Source of the DNA: Pelobates cultripes
Taxonomy: Eukaryota > Chordata > Amphibia > Anura > Pelobatidae
Direction of reading: 5' to 3'
Assembly: GCA_933207985.1 (NCBI GenBank)
Contig: OW240917.1
Location: 98,024,439-98,088,438, forward strand
Length of the DNA stretch: 64,000 nucleotides
The position numbers were made by a program, and so were the translations under genes. Below the pieces are notes generated by a model that saw only the letters and a list, made by a program, of their open reading frames with translations, was not told where the DNA came from and made no database searches. Position 1 is the first letter of the stretch; every line of letters begins with the position of its first letter. Shown one piece after another: positions 31,947 to 42,953 of the stretch.

Positions 31947-32540
31947 TTAAAGGGACACTATAGTCGCCAGAACAACTACAGCTTATTGCATTTGTTCTGG
32001 TGAGTAGAATCATTACCTTCAGGCTTTTTGCTGTAAACATGGTCTCTTCAGAGAAAATGCAGCGTTTACATTACAGCCTAGTGATAACTTCACTGGCTAC
32101 TCCTCAGATGGCTGTTAGAGATCCTTCCTGGGTCATGGCTGCCTAAAATGCATCCAAACATTCAGTATCTCTTCCCTCTGAATGCAGACACTGAACTTTC
32201 CTCATAGAGATTCATTGATTCAATTCATCTCTATGAAGAGATGCTGATTGGCCAGGGCTGTGTTTGAATCATGCTGGCTCTGCCCCTGATCTGCCTCTTT
32301 GTCAGTCTCAGTCAATCCTATGGGGAAGCATTGTGATTGGATCAGGCTACCACTTCTGATGATGTCAGTGGGCAGGTCTAAAGGAAACAGAGCCAGAGCT
32401 AGCAGCTCCAGACTTGAATACAAGTAAGATTTTGCTATTTTAGGGAGGCATGAGGGGACTAGGGGGGACTAGATGGTGGTTTTAACCCTTTAGGGTCAGG
32501 AATACATGTTTGTGTTCCTGACCCTATAGTGCTCCTTTAA
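31947..32540. mobile_element. T2/Kolobok-type MITE
   Basis: A 594-bp element runs from TTAAAGGGACACTATAGTC to CCCTATAGTGCTCCTTTAA. It has inner blocks (attcagtatctcttccctctgaatg and cagtctcagtcaatccta) shared with the copy at 32907. Confidence 0.85.
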
Positions 32541-32616
32541 CCCCTTAAGGACCAAACTTCTGGAATAAAAGGGAATCATGACATGTCACACATGTCATGT
32601 GTCCTTAAGGGGTTAA
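32537..32616. mobile_element. 80-bp palindromic MITE
   Basis: It begins TTAACCCCTTAAGGACC and ends GTCCTTAAGGGGTTAA: a very short element whose ends are inverse to each other, with ACATGTCACACATGTCATGT near the right. It shares its first TTAA with the previous MITE. A shorter copy is at 36959. Confidence 0.8.
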
Positions 32617-32906
32617 TAATATATAAAAAGAAAAAAAATCTTTCAATTTTTTTTTTTTTTTTTTTCAGTTTTGGCAATAAGAACATGCATAATTAGAAAA
32701 GTAATTCAAAATAAATATGATGTACTCTGTAAATCAGGACAACTAAGCACATGTCTAAGATTTCAGTTTATTTTTGGCAATTGCAGGTCACAAAATACAA
32801 GTAAACAAAAATGTGTTTGTCTTCTAAGATTAAAAGCCATCACAGAAAACAAAATTGCCACACAAAAGTATATTTTTATATAAAGCAGACATCATAAACT
32901 ATTTAT

Positions 32907-33256
32907 TTAAAGGGACACTGCAACTACAGCTTAATGTAGTTGTTCTGGTAGTATAGTCAGTCCTGTAGGATTTTTGCAGTAAACACTGCCTTTTCAGAGA
33001 AAGCCTAGGGACACTTCCAGTGGCTACTCCTTAGATGGCTACTAGAGGTGCTTCCTGGGGCAGTGCTGCACAATGTGCACAGACGTGTGCATTCAGTGCA
33101 TCTCTATAAAGGAGATGTTGTTTGGCCCTGCCTCCTTGGCAATCTCAGCCAATTCAATGCTTTCCCTGTGGGTGGTAAGTGTTAACCCTTTCTAAGAAGG
33201 CAATGGGGGGCAAGCCTAAATGGTTTTAAGACTATAGGGTCAGGAATACATGTTTG
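32907..33256. mobile_element. T2-type MITE, truncated right end
   Basis: It starts TTAAAGGGACACTGC and is collinear with the copy at 31947 up to 'actatagggtcaggaatacatg' (about 33230-33251). It then loses the terminal part. About 240 bp of the interior is missing compared with the longer copy. Confidence 0.7.
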
Positions 33257-33599
33257 ATGTAGATATAGGCATTTAAATGTCTCTAAGGAGCTACATTCTG
33301 TGCTGACTCCCAGCACTGCATGCAGCTCATCAAAATGTATGTGGCTGCTAAAAATAGTGCCACCTGATAGAGGTGAGACCCAGATGTCCATTGATACCTG
33401 GGACTACCTGGTGTGAGCAGGAATTTAACCCTGCTCGCACCGCATTGTAACAATGGGGATTAAAATGCCTGTTTGCAACGCTCATTTTGAGCTTTGCAAA
33501 GAGAGCATTGGTCAGTCTAGGTCTACTCATTCTGATCCCAGGTGAGAGAGAGGTGAACCCCAGGGATCAAATGATAACTGTCCCTGCTGAAAAATACTA
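33257..33599. other. Non-coding, nothing recognised
   Basis: No motif seen. Short minus-strand frames at 33182-33530 are unremarkable. Confidence 0.4.
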
Positions 33600-34372
33600 C
33601 ATGATTGAAATTTTAAAGAAGTCGGCACTTTTTTTAGTGCCATAATACCCTTCTTTAGAACAGGTACCCAAAATTGCATGCAAAAGTTCACATTCATGGT
33701 GAGGTCTTGCCATTAATTTATAAAGAGGCATAATTATATTTTTGTCCCAGGTAATAATGTCCTTTTGTATACATGACAATACCTTACTGACCTTAACAAC
33801 TGCTGATTGACATTGCACATTGTTGTCTAGTTAGAGGTGCATAACTGTTACCAAATCCTTTTCATGTGTTACTCCCTAAATTTGTAGTAAATCTCTCCCC
33901 CCTCTCTTAGATAAATGTCACCAAATGTAATGTAAAATATATATAATCTCTCTCTCAATCATTTCATCTGGTGTTCGGGTGCCCAGTCTCCTTATTTATA
34001 TTAATCTCTCTGAAGGAAACTAATATCCTGCTCACATTGTATTGCCTTACCTAGTTCCATGTCGTATTGCAAACACGAGCACCTGACTTTCATTTCCTCT
34101 TTCAAGATCATTTATAAATAGATTGAATAGAAGTTGTCCCAGAACAGACCCCCGAGGGACAACACTTAACACTGTGTCCAGCTTGAAAATGCACAATTAT
34201 TGACAACTCTTTGTACTCTTATCTGTAAGCCAATATTTTATCCATAAATAAAGATTTTCACCTAGACCAATTTCTTTTAATTTGACTACTAACTTTATTG
34301 TGGAATCGTTTTTAAACGCCTGGGGAAAATCCAAGTAGATCACATCCACTGCAGCACTCTGATTTACACTAT
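33600..34372 (-). pseudogene. CR1-clade LINE RT fragment
   Basis: Minus-strand reading gives VDVIYLDFPQAFKNDSTIKL (the RT block with catalytic Asp) near 34300. It continues to VPRGSVLGQLLFNLFINDL near 34110-34160, then a degraded middle, and MPLYKLMARPHHECE near 33700, the C-terminal RPHLEY block. Stops interrupt it throughout; FADD is lost in the degraded part. It is distinct from the better-kept copy at 4000. Confidence 0.75.
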
Positions 34373-34382
34373 TACCGTATAT

Positions 34383-34453
34383 ACTCGAGTATAAGCCGAG
34401 TTTTTCAGCACATTTTTTGTGCTGAAAAACCCCAACTCGGCTTATACTCGAGT
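34383..34453. repeat. Fold-back repeat (ACTCGAGTATAAGCCGAG arms)
   Basis: The left arm is 34383-34412 and the right arm 34419-34453: ACTCGAGTATAAGCCGAG pairs with CTCGGCTTATACTCGAGT, and TTTTTCAGCACA with TGTGCTGAAAAA. The loop is six T. An extra ACCCCAA in the right arm makes a bulge. It follows the end of the CR1 fragment by 10 bp, after ACCGTATAT. This may be the terminal repeat of a DNA transposon; the partner end could be near 35060-35085 (GTATACTTTTCGGTATAT). Confidence 0.75.
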
Positions 34454-34456
34454 CAG

Positions 34457-35189
34457 TCTGTATTATGGCAATTTACATTACTTATATGTAATACGGAAAC
34501 AAGCTATTGAAGTATTTACTTACACCTCTACCTGCAGCTCCTGCCAGCTCTCTCTCTCAGCGTTATGCAGCTTCTCTCAGCTCACTGTAGTCGCGGTACG
34601 CATGTTGCTTGGCTCAACTTACACTGGGGGCGGCAATGCTGCCGGACAGCTTGTGGGGCGGCACGAGAGCACGGGAAGCCTTCCACTGTTTGCCAGCGTA
34701 CTGCTGGACCTGCAGGGAGGCCCCTCCTGCCACATCAAGCAGGAGGGGACAAATAATAATATAGCGTATTAAAATATGTAAATAAAATAATAACAAAATA
34801 TTAATAAACAAAAAGTATTAAAAAATAATTAAAATAATAATATGCATACTTTTAAGGCTCTGCAACACACAAACACACATACTCTAAGCACACACGCAGT
34901 GCATTATACACACTGTAAATAAATATTTAATTAATACATAATTTTTTTAGGATCTAATTTTATTTAGAAATTTTGTGCATTTACACCCTAGTCTTATACT
35001 TTCAGTCAACTAAGTTTTGATTTTTTTGGGGAGTGGAAATTAGGAGCCTAAAACCTCAGGATTCGTATACTTTTCGGTATATCATTTTCCATTTTAATTT
35101 AGTGATCCATGTTTCATAAAATCATGCTGATATCTGTTAATTATGTTGTTATTCCAAAGGAATTCCTGACTATCCTTTAATAGCCATTC
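34457..35189. other. AT-rich non-coding, nothing recognised
   Basis: It contains short frames at 34419-34772 on both strands around a GC-rich patch (34590-34750), without motifs. The rest is AT-rich. Confidence 0.45.
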
Positions 35190-35410
35190 AATTATTTTCC
35201 ACAACCACCAAAGTTAAGCTCATATGAGTATACTTTTCAGGGAAAGATTTTGAACTATTTTTGAATATTGGAAACACATCTGCAAACTTCCAAAAAAGTT
35301 AGGTTATTTGCATACTTGGCTCCCTAAGTACTCATGAGTGAATACCATCAAGCCATGGGGCTTTATTTAGTTTTAACTTTCTTTGTTGATGCAGAATCTT
35401 GTCTTGAATA
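35190..35410 (-). pseudogene. CR1-clade pre-RT fragment
   Basis: This is homologous to the fragment at 19977-20240: both have 'actcatgagtgaataccatcaagccatggggct'-like sequence, the inverse of a conserved GPDGIHSRVL-type block. It is heavily decayed. Confidence 0.55.
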
Positions 35411-36958
35411 AACCAATCACAATTGATAAAAAAAATAAAAAAAAGTCACAATTGTGTTTTTCTTATTTGCTCATTGTATCTTTCCTATAATACATATGAC
35501 AACATAATGGCGGGGACTAAAGCAATAAAGTGACACATGAATATGATCAGAAAAGTATTATGTTTTATATACCACGTTTCTGATAAACGTCTATTAATGT
35601 CAAATGTTAATCCCTTTTCTATTTTTTTTAGTACATTATATTAATTGAAACCGAATTCTGACCATAATCTTTTATCCAAAGAGACACAATTAAACTATGG
35701 ATTAAACTATTAATTATGAAAAATCTGTTATTCATAATTCCTGGAATATTTATTTTTGTGTGTGTGTGTGTTTTTGTGCTTGTTTTTAAGTCACTGTATT
35801 GTAACCAATTATCCTGGAGTATGTCCAGTAGAGGACAATGATACCCATTCAAATCCTAGCAGTAACTTTGAACAAAGACGGTTTTATCATGGGGCTTTTT
35901 CTCCCACAGTCCCCAGTTTGAGGAGCAGCGACGGATCTGCATGTTTTCAAAAACTATTTCTAAAGAAAGGTTTTTGTTTTACTATTTAGGTTTGCTGAAT
36001 TTGCTTGGATTTCCCATTTTGTTTGGTTATTTGAAAAAAAAAAAAGAGAGAGAAGAAATTGACTATGATAACGATCTGTGTGTAATTGGCACCTTGATGA
36101 AATGTACAGCACAACAAGCAGATGAAGGCTGGCTTGCTGCTTGGTTACAAGTTAAATTTTTTTTTTTTTTTTCTGGCATTGTTTCCTTTCTGTAAGTGGG
36201 AGGCTGTGTATCACCATGCATGGTAATCTGTATGTTAAGTGTCACGCCGCAGGTGGGAAGATGGTACAGAAACAAAAGCAAAATGTGTCCTCGAATTGCT
36301 TGGTGTACTATATCCACGTTGACCTATTATTAGAAATGTGACATTTTATTATGAACTCTTTTGAATTTGAGCATATTAGTTAATTGGGCTAGTGAATATA
36401 AGGCAAACCAGTTCTATATTGTCTGTATCTGTGAGTGTGTACAAACGTATTACTATATTGAGCACTAAATAATTAATTATTTTGATGCGTCTGTTTTTGT
36501 TTCTTCTTAGCCATTGTTCTGTAGTTTTTTAGTGATTTAGAACTTTAATGAATTGTCAGTCACTGTGAAGTTTAGAATGATCACAGCTGTCGGAAATCTG
36601 GCAGCACAGTCCGGATTTGCCAACACTTTCCCTCCTTTTTGAATTCTCTTGCCTGGTGTCCTGCTTTTTGGGAATTTGGTGAAAAGATTTCAAAAAGTAA
36701 AACAGCTGTGTACCATTAATACGTTTCAACCAATGCATGATATTTCTGTCCACATAGCAGCAATTTATACCCTGACCAGTCCTGGCTGCCGTGTTTGCAA
36801 GGAATAGCTAACTATCAAAGCCAAGAGTGCTAAGGTTCAATGCTCCTATTCAGTCTGCCTCTTGTCAATAGGGATGTTCCCACACTCCAGCTCTGACCCA
36901 CCTGTAATGATCTCATACCCTTTTTTGTTTGTTTGTTTGTTTGTTTTTTTGTTTTTCT
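35411..36958. other. Non-coding, nothing recognised
   Basis: A short (TG)n lies at 35758-35771, poly-A at 36037-36047, poly-T at 36157-36172 and (TTTG)n at 36925-36944. Frames here are short and have no motifs. Confidence 0.5.
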
Positions 36959-37027
36959 AACCCCTTAAGGACCAAACTTCTGGAATAAAAGGGAATCATG
37001 ACATGTCCTGTGTCCTTAAGGGGTTAA
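36959..37027. mobile_element. 69-bp palindromic MITE
   Basis: It has the same sequence as the element at 32537 (AACCCCTTAAGGACCAAAC start, TGTGTCCTTAAGGGGTTAA end). It lacks the extra ACACATGTCATG-type internal unit, and so differs by one local duplication. Confidence 0.8.
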
Positions 37028-37043
37028 ATATTTATATCGGCTC

Positions 37044-37255
37044 TAAAGCAGTGGTTACACAATTTGGGAAACCTAGATTCGACTTTCAGTCAGACCACTT
37101 TACCAGTAAGTGTCCTTGGTCAAGACACCAAACAATGTATATTCACCTACCTTCATAAATTGTAAGCTCATTTGAACAGGGCCTTCTTTACGTCTAAATT
37201 TTCCATAAAAGTGTTGCGGAAAATGTTGGTGCTATATAAATGCTAATAATGATAA
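37044..37255 (+). mobile_element. SINE with L2-type 3' tail
   Basis: A head resembling a worn tRNA-type promoter has AGCAGTGGTTACACAA and a B-box-like AGATTCGACTTTC. It is followed by 'cttggtcaagacacc' and a tail 'gtaagctcatttgaacagggcc...gttggtgctatataaatgctaataatgat'. The last part is typical of LINE-derived SINE 3' ends in frogs. No target duplication was checked beyond the tail. Confidence 0.55.
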
Positions 37256-37346
37256 AATTTTATTCTCTCCGCTGAATATATAATGCTCTAAATCAAGGTC
37301 CTTTTGTAAAGTCTAGCTTCATGGCCGTAGAATGAGCTAAATATGA

Positions 37347-38526
37347 TGTGGCGAAACCGACCTTGCCACTGAGCTTTGGAGAAGCCTGTTTGCCTGCCTG
37401 CTGACTATGGCCCCTGGGAGATTTGGCCCTTTAAATACAGTATTTGGGCATATTGTATTTTATTATGCTGCTCGTGGCCCTTTAAGAACCATTTGGGGAC
37501 CTACTGTGACTTTTGGGAACAATGCCCCTTTAAGACTGTGTCTCCTGCCCCCCTAATATACTTTGTTTGTGCCCTTTTCCCACTTGGTTCAGTAAATGGG
37601 GCTTACTGAATCAAGTACCACACAGGCGGACTACCCAGAACTGGAAGCGTGCAGGCAATTTACCTCCCAGGCTGGGAATCTGCTGTAGGTAAATTGCAGA
37701 CCGCTGGGTGGCCACCGTTCGCACAAACGAACGCGTGGCGGCGCCATCATTTTTTTTTTTTTTTTTTTTCATTCAAATGCGGTCAGCGGTGTGTGGAGCC
37801 AAATTCATGGAACTGAAATCGGCTACACAGTTCCACGAACACCGCTGACCCTTCCCTTCTCTTACACTGAATTTTTTCAGTGTGAAATAGACCGACCGCA
37901 TAGCCCAAATCTATGGAATTGTTTTGGACATGAAAATGTGCTTGCGGTCATAAAAGGACATCCAGCTAACTTTTTAACCCCTGGATGGAATTGGCTGAAT
38001 TTTGACTGTTTATAATTAAAGTGTGCTGAATAATATTTAATTTATGAAGATTGAATGAATATTTTTAAAGTTATAGTACATGTGTAAAAACTGTGTTTCT
38101 CTGCCTGTGATAATTACACTAACCCATTGTGTAAGGTAATTGTATCACAGGCAGAGGGGAGGATTTTGTGTGGGAGTGTCTGAGTGCATTGTACGTATTG
38201 ATTGGTTGAACTTCAAAACCCCGTGGGCGGTACTATGGTTGTAGAATGGGCATAAAAGCAGAGTGTTTGAATAAAAGTTCAGTTCTACTTCACCATCAAT
38301 TTTGAGTGCCGTCTCTTATTGGGGGAACCTGCTACAAGGGATTGCTATGCTAGTCATACTCTCTTGCTATATCACTACTAAGCTCTTGTAAGAGCTTGTT
38401 CCTGTTTTTGCTCTCTGAAGGAGTCTACGGTGGTTATTGTGTCAGCTGCAGTGCTTGGAGCCCTCAGGAAGCGCTAGGAGCATCCTTCAACAGAGGTACC
38501 CAGTCGGAGTGCCAGTTGATCCATTA
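37347..38526 (+). repeat. 5' LTR of the pol-less element
   Basis: It is TGTGGCG...TTACA with TATA-like CATAAAAG at 38251 and AATAAA at 38270. It carries about 500 bp of extra sequence (roughly 37620-38160, including a T21 tract at 37750 and an imperfect hairpin with GCGGTGTGTGGAGCC) not seen in the 3' LTR. Confidence 0.65.
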
Positions 38527-38693
38527 CATTGGTGGGATGGCGTCCTAGGGCGAGGACCAGCAGCTTGGAGACACCGGTAACGTGTGAAGTTATGGATTTA
38601 TAATTGAGGGCAACACTAGCACTTGTGCAGTGCCCCTGTCTATAGAGGAACTCAAGAGAATGGAGTGACCTAGCGACCAAGCAGCATCCCCGT

Positions 38694-39241
38694 GTGAAGA
38701 AGAGTTTCTCTGGAGATTGCAGCAACACTTGGCGAACAGTGGTTCCAGGTACTGGTGGCCCTGCAGTCACCTTTCCTAGGGGAGCAACCCCTGGATTAGT
38801 GGGTAATGGAACTGTGGGACCTGATTTGGAAGGAGTTGTGGCTGGATGGAGCTTACCGGGCACTAAAGTGGTACGCCAGCCAGCGCAACCCCTGGATTAC
38901 TAACCACTATCTGTCAGAAGGAGAGGATTATAATGGCCCGGGCTTACTGTGGGAGGCCTTTGAGGAGGGCAATGACTGGATGCCCTGCAGAATGTCGGCT
39001 CTGGGACATCCACGACATCAGGGAAACTCTGCTGGATCTTCCCCAAGTGGACGACCTGGGGCCAGACCTGAGTCACCTGGTCACAATGGAGTGGGAGCTA
39101 GAGCAGAGCTACCAACATCTGTTCAGCTTAGCACAGCAACCATATACTACCAGGAGTAGGGACAGTCGGTCCTGCTCCCCAGCGGCAGTATACCTTGCAG
39201 GGAGAGGAGACAACCGGTCTCCCTCCCCAGCGGCGGCCTGA
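38694..39241 (+). pseudogene. Gag-like reading frame of the pol-less LTR element
   Basis: One frame (38806 to about 38990) reads ELWDLIWKELWLDGAYRALK, then NPWITNHYLSEGEDYNGPGL and LLWEAFEEGNDWMPC. It continues after a one-base shift in the frame of 38933-39241 as RLWDIHDIRETLLDLPQVDD and MEWELEQSYQHLF. The acidic, tryptophan-rich composition is steady across the shift, which argues for a former protein. It occupies the gag position after the 5' LTR but has no zinc knuckle or major homology region that I can see. The function is unknown. Frame-free Pro/Ser-rich sequence follows to about 39480. Confidence 0.5.
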
Positions 39242-39833
39242 GTTCCAGGAGGAGGTGATGGTCGATCCCTCCACCTTACAGCAACCAGCGTCCTGGGCAG
39301 TGGGGGCAACCGGCCTCCCCCTCCAACAGCAGCCGGAGATACCGGGAGAGGGGGAAGACAATCTTAACCACACTGGTGCAGATGGGACCGCGGTCTCTGT
39401 GCCAGTCCTACATGCTGGACGGGCTGTCCAGATCCCCAACCAACCCCACAAGGATGCCAGGAGGAGAAGGTAAGCGAAACTTCCCCTCCCCAGCTACATC
39501 CCAACCGGGTCCTGGGGGCAGTGGATGAGCCTGCGATACCATTGACCCCTTCCCAGCAGCAGAGCTGGCATCTGGGCAGAGCGCTGTTAGCCTTTGCCCT
39601 CCCTTTTCCCCTGGTCCAGAGCCTGACTTACCACGGGTTACCCCAGCGGAAGAGGCTGCTGGCCTCTGCCCCCCAAGCAACACCAGCAGTTTGCCTAGCT
39701 GCACCAGAGAGACCGAAAGTGCTGCACTGTCCCACTATAAACTTGAACCTACAGGCCAGTACCATAACCTAGGTACTGACCGGCAGAAGGTCAGGTACCT
39801 GTTTAGTCTCTCCCCCCCCCCCCAGGGAAGATG

Positions 39834-40483
39834 TGTGACGAAGTACCCTTCGCCACTTGTGCCTGGAGGGGACTACTGGCTAGCCTCCTGCCTTCCGACT
39901 ATGGTCCCTGTGCTGATAGCTGTATTTTACCCTGCAGAAAGGTTTATGTGTGTTTTTCTGCTGGGGCGTTCAGGACTTTCAGTATGTGAGTAGTGCTACC
40001 CCAAATAGCTATGCCATGTTTGTATTGTCTGTGATTGGCTAATATCCAATATGTGTCCCATTGTTCCATCAGGTCCCCTAGGGGAGTGTCCACCTAGTGT
40101 ACACTTGCATAAATACAGGGCAGGTAGCCCTCAATAAACCAGACCAACTTGCACCTTTCTTGAAGCCTTGGCTCATGCTTGGGGGAAGGGATACCTACAC
40201 TCTGGGGATTGCTATAATCACTTACTCCCCAGAGTAAGCTCTTGTAAGAGCTTGATTTGTTCCTGCTACGCTCTCTGGATTTAGGAGAGGTTCACCCACT
40301 GGGAGCTGGATCATGGTCGTGGATCCAGGGTGGGTGAGAGACGGCGAGACCCCAGCGCAGCTGCCTCGCTGGAAGTGGGGTCCACTGTGCTGATGGTGTC
40401 GGTCGGAGTACTTGGAGTCCTCGGCAAGCGCTAGGAGCATCGATTGGCGGAGGCACTCGTCAGAGTGCCAGCGGTCCGTCACA
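39834..40483 (+). repeat. 3' LTR of the pol-less element
   Basis: It has TGTGACG at the start and CGTCACA at the end (7-bp inverse ends), TATA-like CATAAATAC at 40109, AATAAA at 40133 and the shared palindrome at 40236. Confidence 0.75.
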
Positions 40484-41560
40484 TGTGAAAACCAATAAAG
40501 TCCTGGCACGATCAAAATGGAGAATAAAGAAATCAGATTGACCATGTAATCTGCCCCTGCTGTCAGTGAAAGATAATCTATTTGGGAATAGTTCTAAAAT
40601 AAAAATGATTTTTGAGCTTGCTAAATTTGGTGTGGTTTTCCACAAAACGTCATACTTATAGAAACTCCTCGCGTAAAATCTGTAAGAAGTTTATATATTA
40701 AAAACTTGCAGCTACTTGAAGCTGAACTCCAACGGGTCAGTTAAGGACATACTGTATGTTTCAGTAGAAAATAGTTTCCAGATAGGTGGCATGTCTTTCA
40801 AGGAATTGCTTGGATCATCCTTAAGTGATCTGTAAACTCCTTCTTCCCCACTTCCTACCTCTTATGCCAGTCTTGTGAAGGGTTATGCAATTAGGGACCC
40901 TATGGTTCCAGAATTTCGACTAAGACTGGAGCAGTCAGTTTTTCTCCATGTTGTAGGATTTGCGCTATTTTTAACTATACAAGTTTTCCCTAACACTCAA
41001 ATAGCAGCTGCTGCTAGTGATATAACCTATAATATTAACGCCAAGGAGAGCAGCTTTTTAACATATTTGTATTTAAAGCAGTAATTAAATCCGATGTGTA
41101 TCCTTGACTACATGCAGTGTAACTTTCCCTGAATCCCAAGTTGTCCATGTTGGTTTATGTGCTGTAGGAAAATCTGAAATACTTTGCCTTCCTTTTAGAT
41201 CAATAACACCCTCTTAAATAGTCCCACATGGGTAAGCAGATGGGATCATGACTAATTTGCACCAATCTGAAACAGGCGTGTATTTTCTGGCTGTGCCATA
41301 AGTGATTTCATTTGATCTTTTTAGTTTACACGATGTGGTACATGTGGCATCTCACTCAGGAGTAAACCTATTTTCATTCAATTTAAATTTCTTTTTTTTT
41401 TTTACTATTTTGTTACTAAGCTAGTATTTATTCAAGTATCCTTTGGCAGCAGGGGCTTCATAAATTTAACTGACTCAATGTATCTTTCCTGGTAAAATAT
41501 TTTATAAAATAATAATATAGATACATTCCAAATGATACCAGCTAGAACAGGCAGTGTTTG
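40484..41560. other. Non-coding, nothing recognised
   Basis: AT-rich, with poly-T at 41391-41402. Short frames (40875-41084) have no motif. Confidence 0.5.
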
Positions 41561-41574
41561 GTTGAGAGAATAAC

Positions 41575-41619
41575 TGATTAATCACCTGACGTGGTTATGG
41601 TGCATAGTGTCCCTTTAAC
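41575..41619. mobile_element. Isolated right end of a T2-type MITE
   Basis: 'gattaatcacctgacgtggttatggtgcatagtgtccctttaac' matches the right ends at 23170 and 26735. No left part is present. Confidence 0.5.
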
Positions 41620-41889
41620 ATTTAGCAATTTGCACCCACAAAAACACCTGTCCCACCTTGACAGATGTCCCTAAATATGTTTGGGTTTTTTCCCCTGAAG
41701 GATGTATGGAGAGATTACAGATATTAACTTGACATTTCCAACTTCCAACTAACCAAGGCAAATTTTAATTTTGTTAAGATAACAGCAGCTGGTAAAATTC
41801 AGTGTGCAGCCAATTCTCCTATTATTCTCTATGGGAGATGTTAAACGCTTAGTTTGCATTGTTGTTGGTAAGAATTGCAGTTGTAAAAG
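41620..41889. other. Non-coding, nothing recognised
   Basis: AT-rich, no motif. Confidence 0.4.
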
Positions 41890-41949
41890 ATTTTTGAGTT
41901 GAGAGGAGATGGGTCGAGTTCAGGTCCCTGATGGTGGGCTCTGACATGC

Positions 41950-42953
41950 CCCAGTTCGTAATGTGGGTCCCTAGAGAACACAGACCTGAGATACGGGCGA
42001 CCTGCCCAGCGATTTTCTCAACTCTCTACGTATTTGGGACGCGACTAATGCGAAGTACGGGCTGGCCTCGTCGCCCTCCCCCTTGACTCCGCTCTTTCGA
42101 AACAGTGAATTCGCCCCCTGGCAAATCCTCTGTAGGCCGTAACATAGAGAGAACCGGCCTACAGAGGATTTGCCACTTGTACCAGAACGGAGCAGTAGTG
42201 AGTTTTGAGGAGCTTAAACAAGGTCAACATTTAAAGCTGGCCGACTTTTTCCAATATATCCAGCTTCGGGATTTTGAACGGCAGTGCTCGGTGGACGCGG
42301 CACCCAGGGGACTAATAACAATACTGTACTCCCACCTCTGTGCTGAGCATACGGAATGGGGTAGGCTGAGATATATGGACCAGTGGGAAGCAGACCTCGG
42401 TGAGGTGCTGGAAGGCATCGAATGGCCGGAAATATGGGAAGCAAACAAAAACGCTTTGATATGTGTAACACTTCAGGAGCAGACGTGGAAGACCATGTTT
42501 AGTTGGTATACTACGCCTGTGAAGCTGTTTAGGATGCGAAAAACAGATATGGATAACTGCTGGAGGGGATACGGAGCTAGAGGAACATATCTTCACATGT
42601 GGTGGGAATGCCCGACTATAGTCGGCTTCTGGAAATCAGTAGAGAATTTAATGAAACAGATTTTTGACAGGCCCCTTGACTTAGACCCATGGGTGTACCT
42701 CCTAAACAGATCGCTGGAGGGATGGACCAGAAGAGAACAGAAATTGGTGCATAAAATTACTTTAAGCGCAAGACGAATAATTGCGGCCAAATGGCTGCAG
42801 CCGGAAGGCCCAAGGTTTTCAGGAGTGATCTCTAAGATTAGAGAAAGCAAACTAATGGATGATCCGACAGCCAGAGTACAGGGGACCATAGTATCTTTTC
42901 AGAGAATATGGGAACCATGGGACAATAGCATAATGTGTACGGGAGGAATCTGA
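41950..42953 (+). pseudogene. Tx1-clade ORF2 C-terminal domain with local inverted duplication
   Basis: An upstream frame reads LSTLYVWDATNAKYGL and PSPLTPLFRNSEFAPW (42020-42120). A frame change follows, then GLQRICHLYQNGAVVSFEELK and KLADFFQYIQLRDF, CWRGYGARGTYLHMWWECP (the CCHC-like C-terminal motif, with Gly replacing the second Cys) and FWKSVENLM, to a stop at 42954. The same domain closes ORF2 in the two Tx1 copies at 52646 and 59098. At the frame break (42120-42174) lies a perfect 20-bp inverted duplication that separates EFAPW from GLQRIC. Confidence 0.8.
42120..42174. repeat. 20-bp perfect inverted repeat within LINE coding sequence
   Basis: GGCAAATCCTCTGTAGGCCG (42120-42139) is the exact inverse of 42155-42174, with a 15-base loop. 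The right copy is original coding sequence (GLQRICHLY); the left copy looks like an inverted local duplication. Confidence 0.9.

Larger units (their letters stand above)
37347..40483 (+). mobile_element. Pol-less LTR retrotransposon
   Basis: Two related LTRs flank about 1.3 kb of internal sequence. The first LTR (37347-38526) begins TGTGGCGAAACCGACC, and the second (39834-40483) begins TGTGACGAAGTACCC and ends CGTCACA. Both share the start, a CTGACTATGGCCCC / CCGACTATGGTCCC block, a TATA-like box, AATAAA, the palindrome AAGCTCTTGTAAGAGCTTG (38380, 40236) and an end with GGAGTGCCAG / AGAGTGCCAG. The flanks TATGA and TGTGA could be 5-bp target duplications with one change. There is no RT, integrase or protease, so the element is non-autonomous. 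The LTRs differ in length (1180 vs 650 bp). Confidence 0.75.

Noticed and set aside
37044..37115. Possible tRNA gene
   Set aside because: Only a loose B-box-like motif is present, no cloverleaf can be drawn, and the 3' tail is that of a SINE.
37376..38015. Short frames in the first LTR
   Set aside because: They lie inside the LTR, lack similarity to known proteins that I can recognise, and are not shared with the second LTR.
39109..39704. Pro/Ser-rich frames on both strands at 39.1-39.7 kb
   Set aside because: GC-rich, repeat-containing sequence opens several frames; no domain is visible. Only the upstream tryptophan-rich frame was kept as gag-like.
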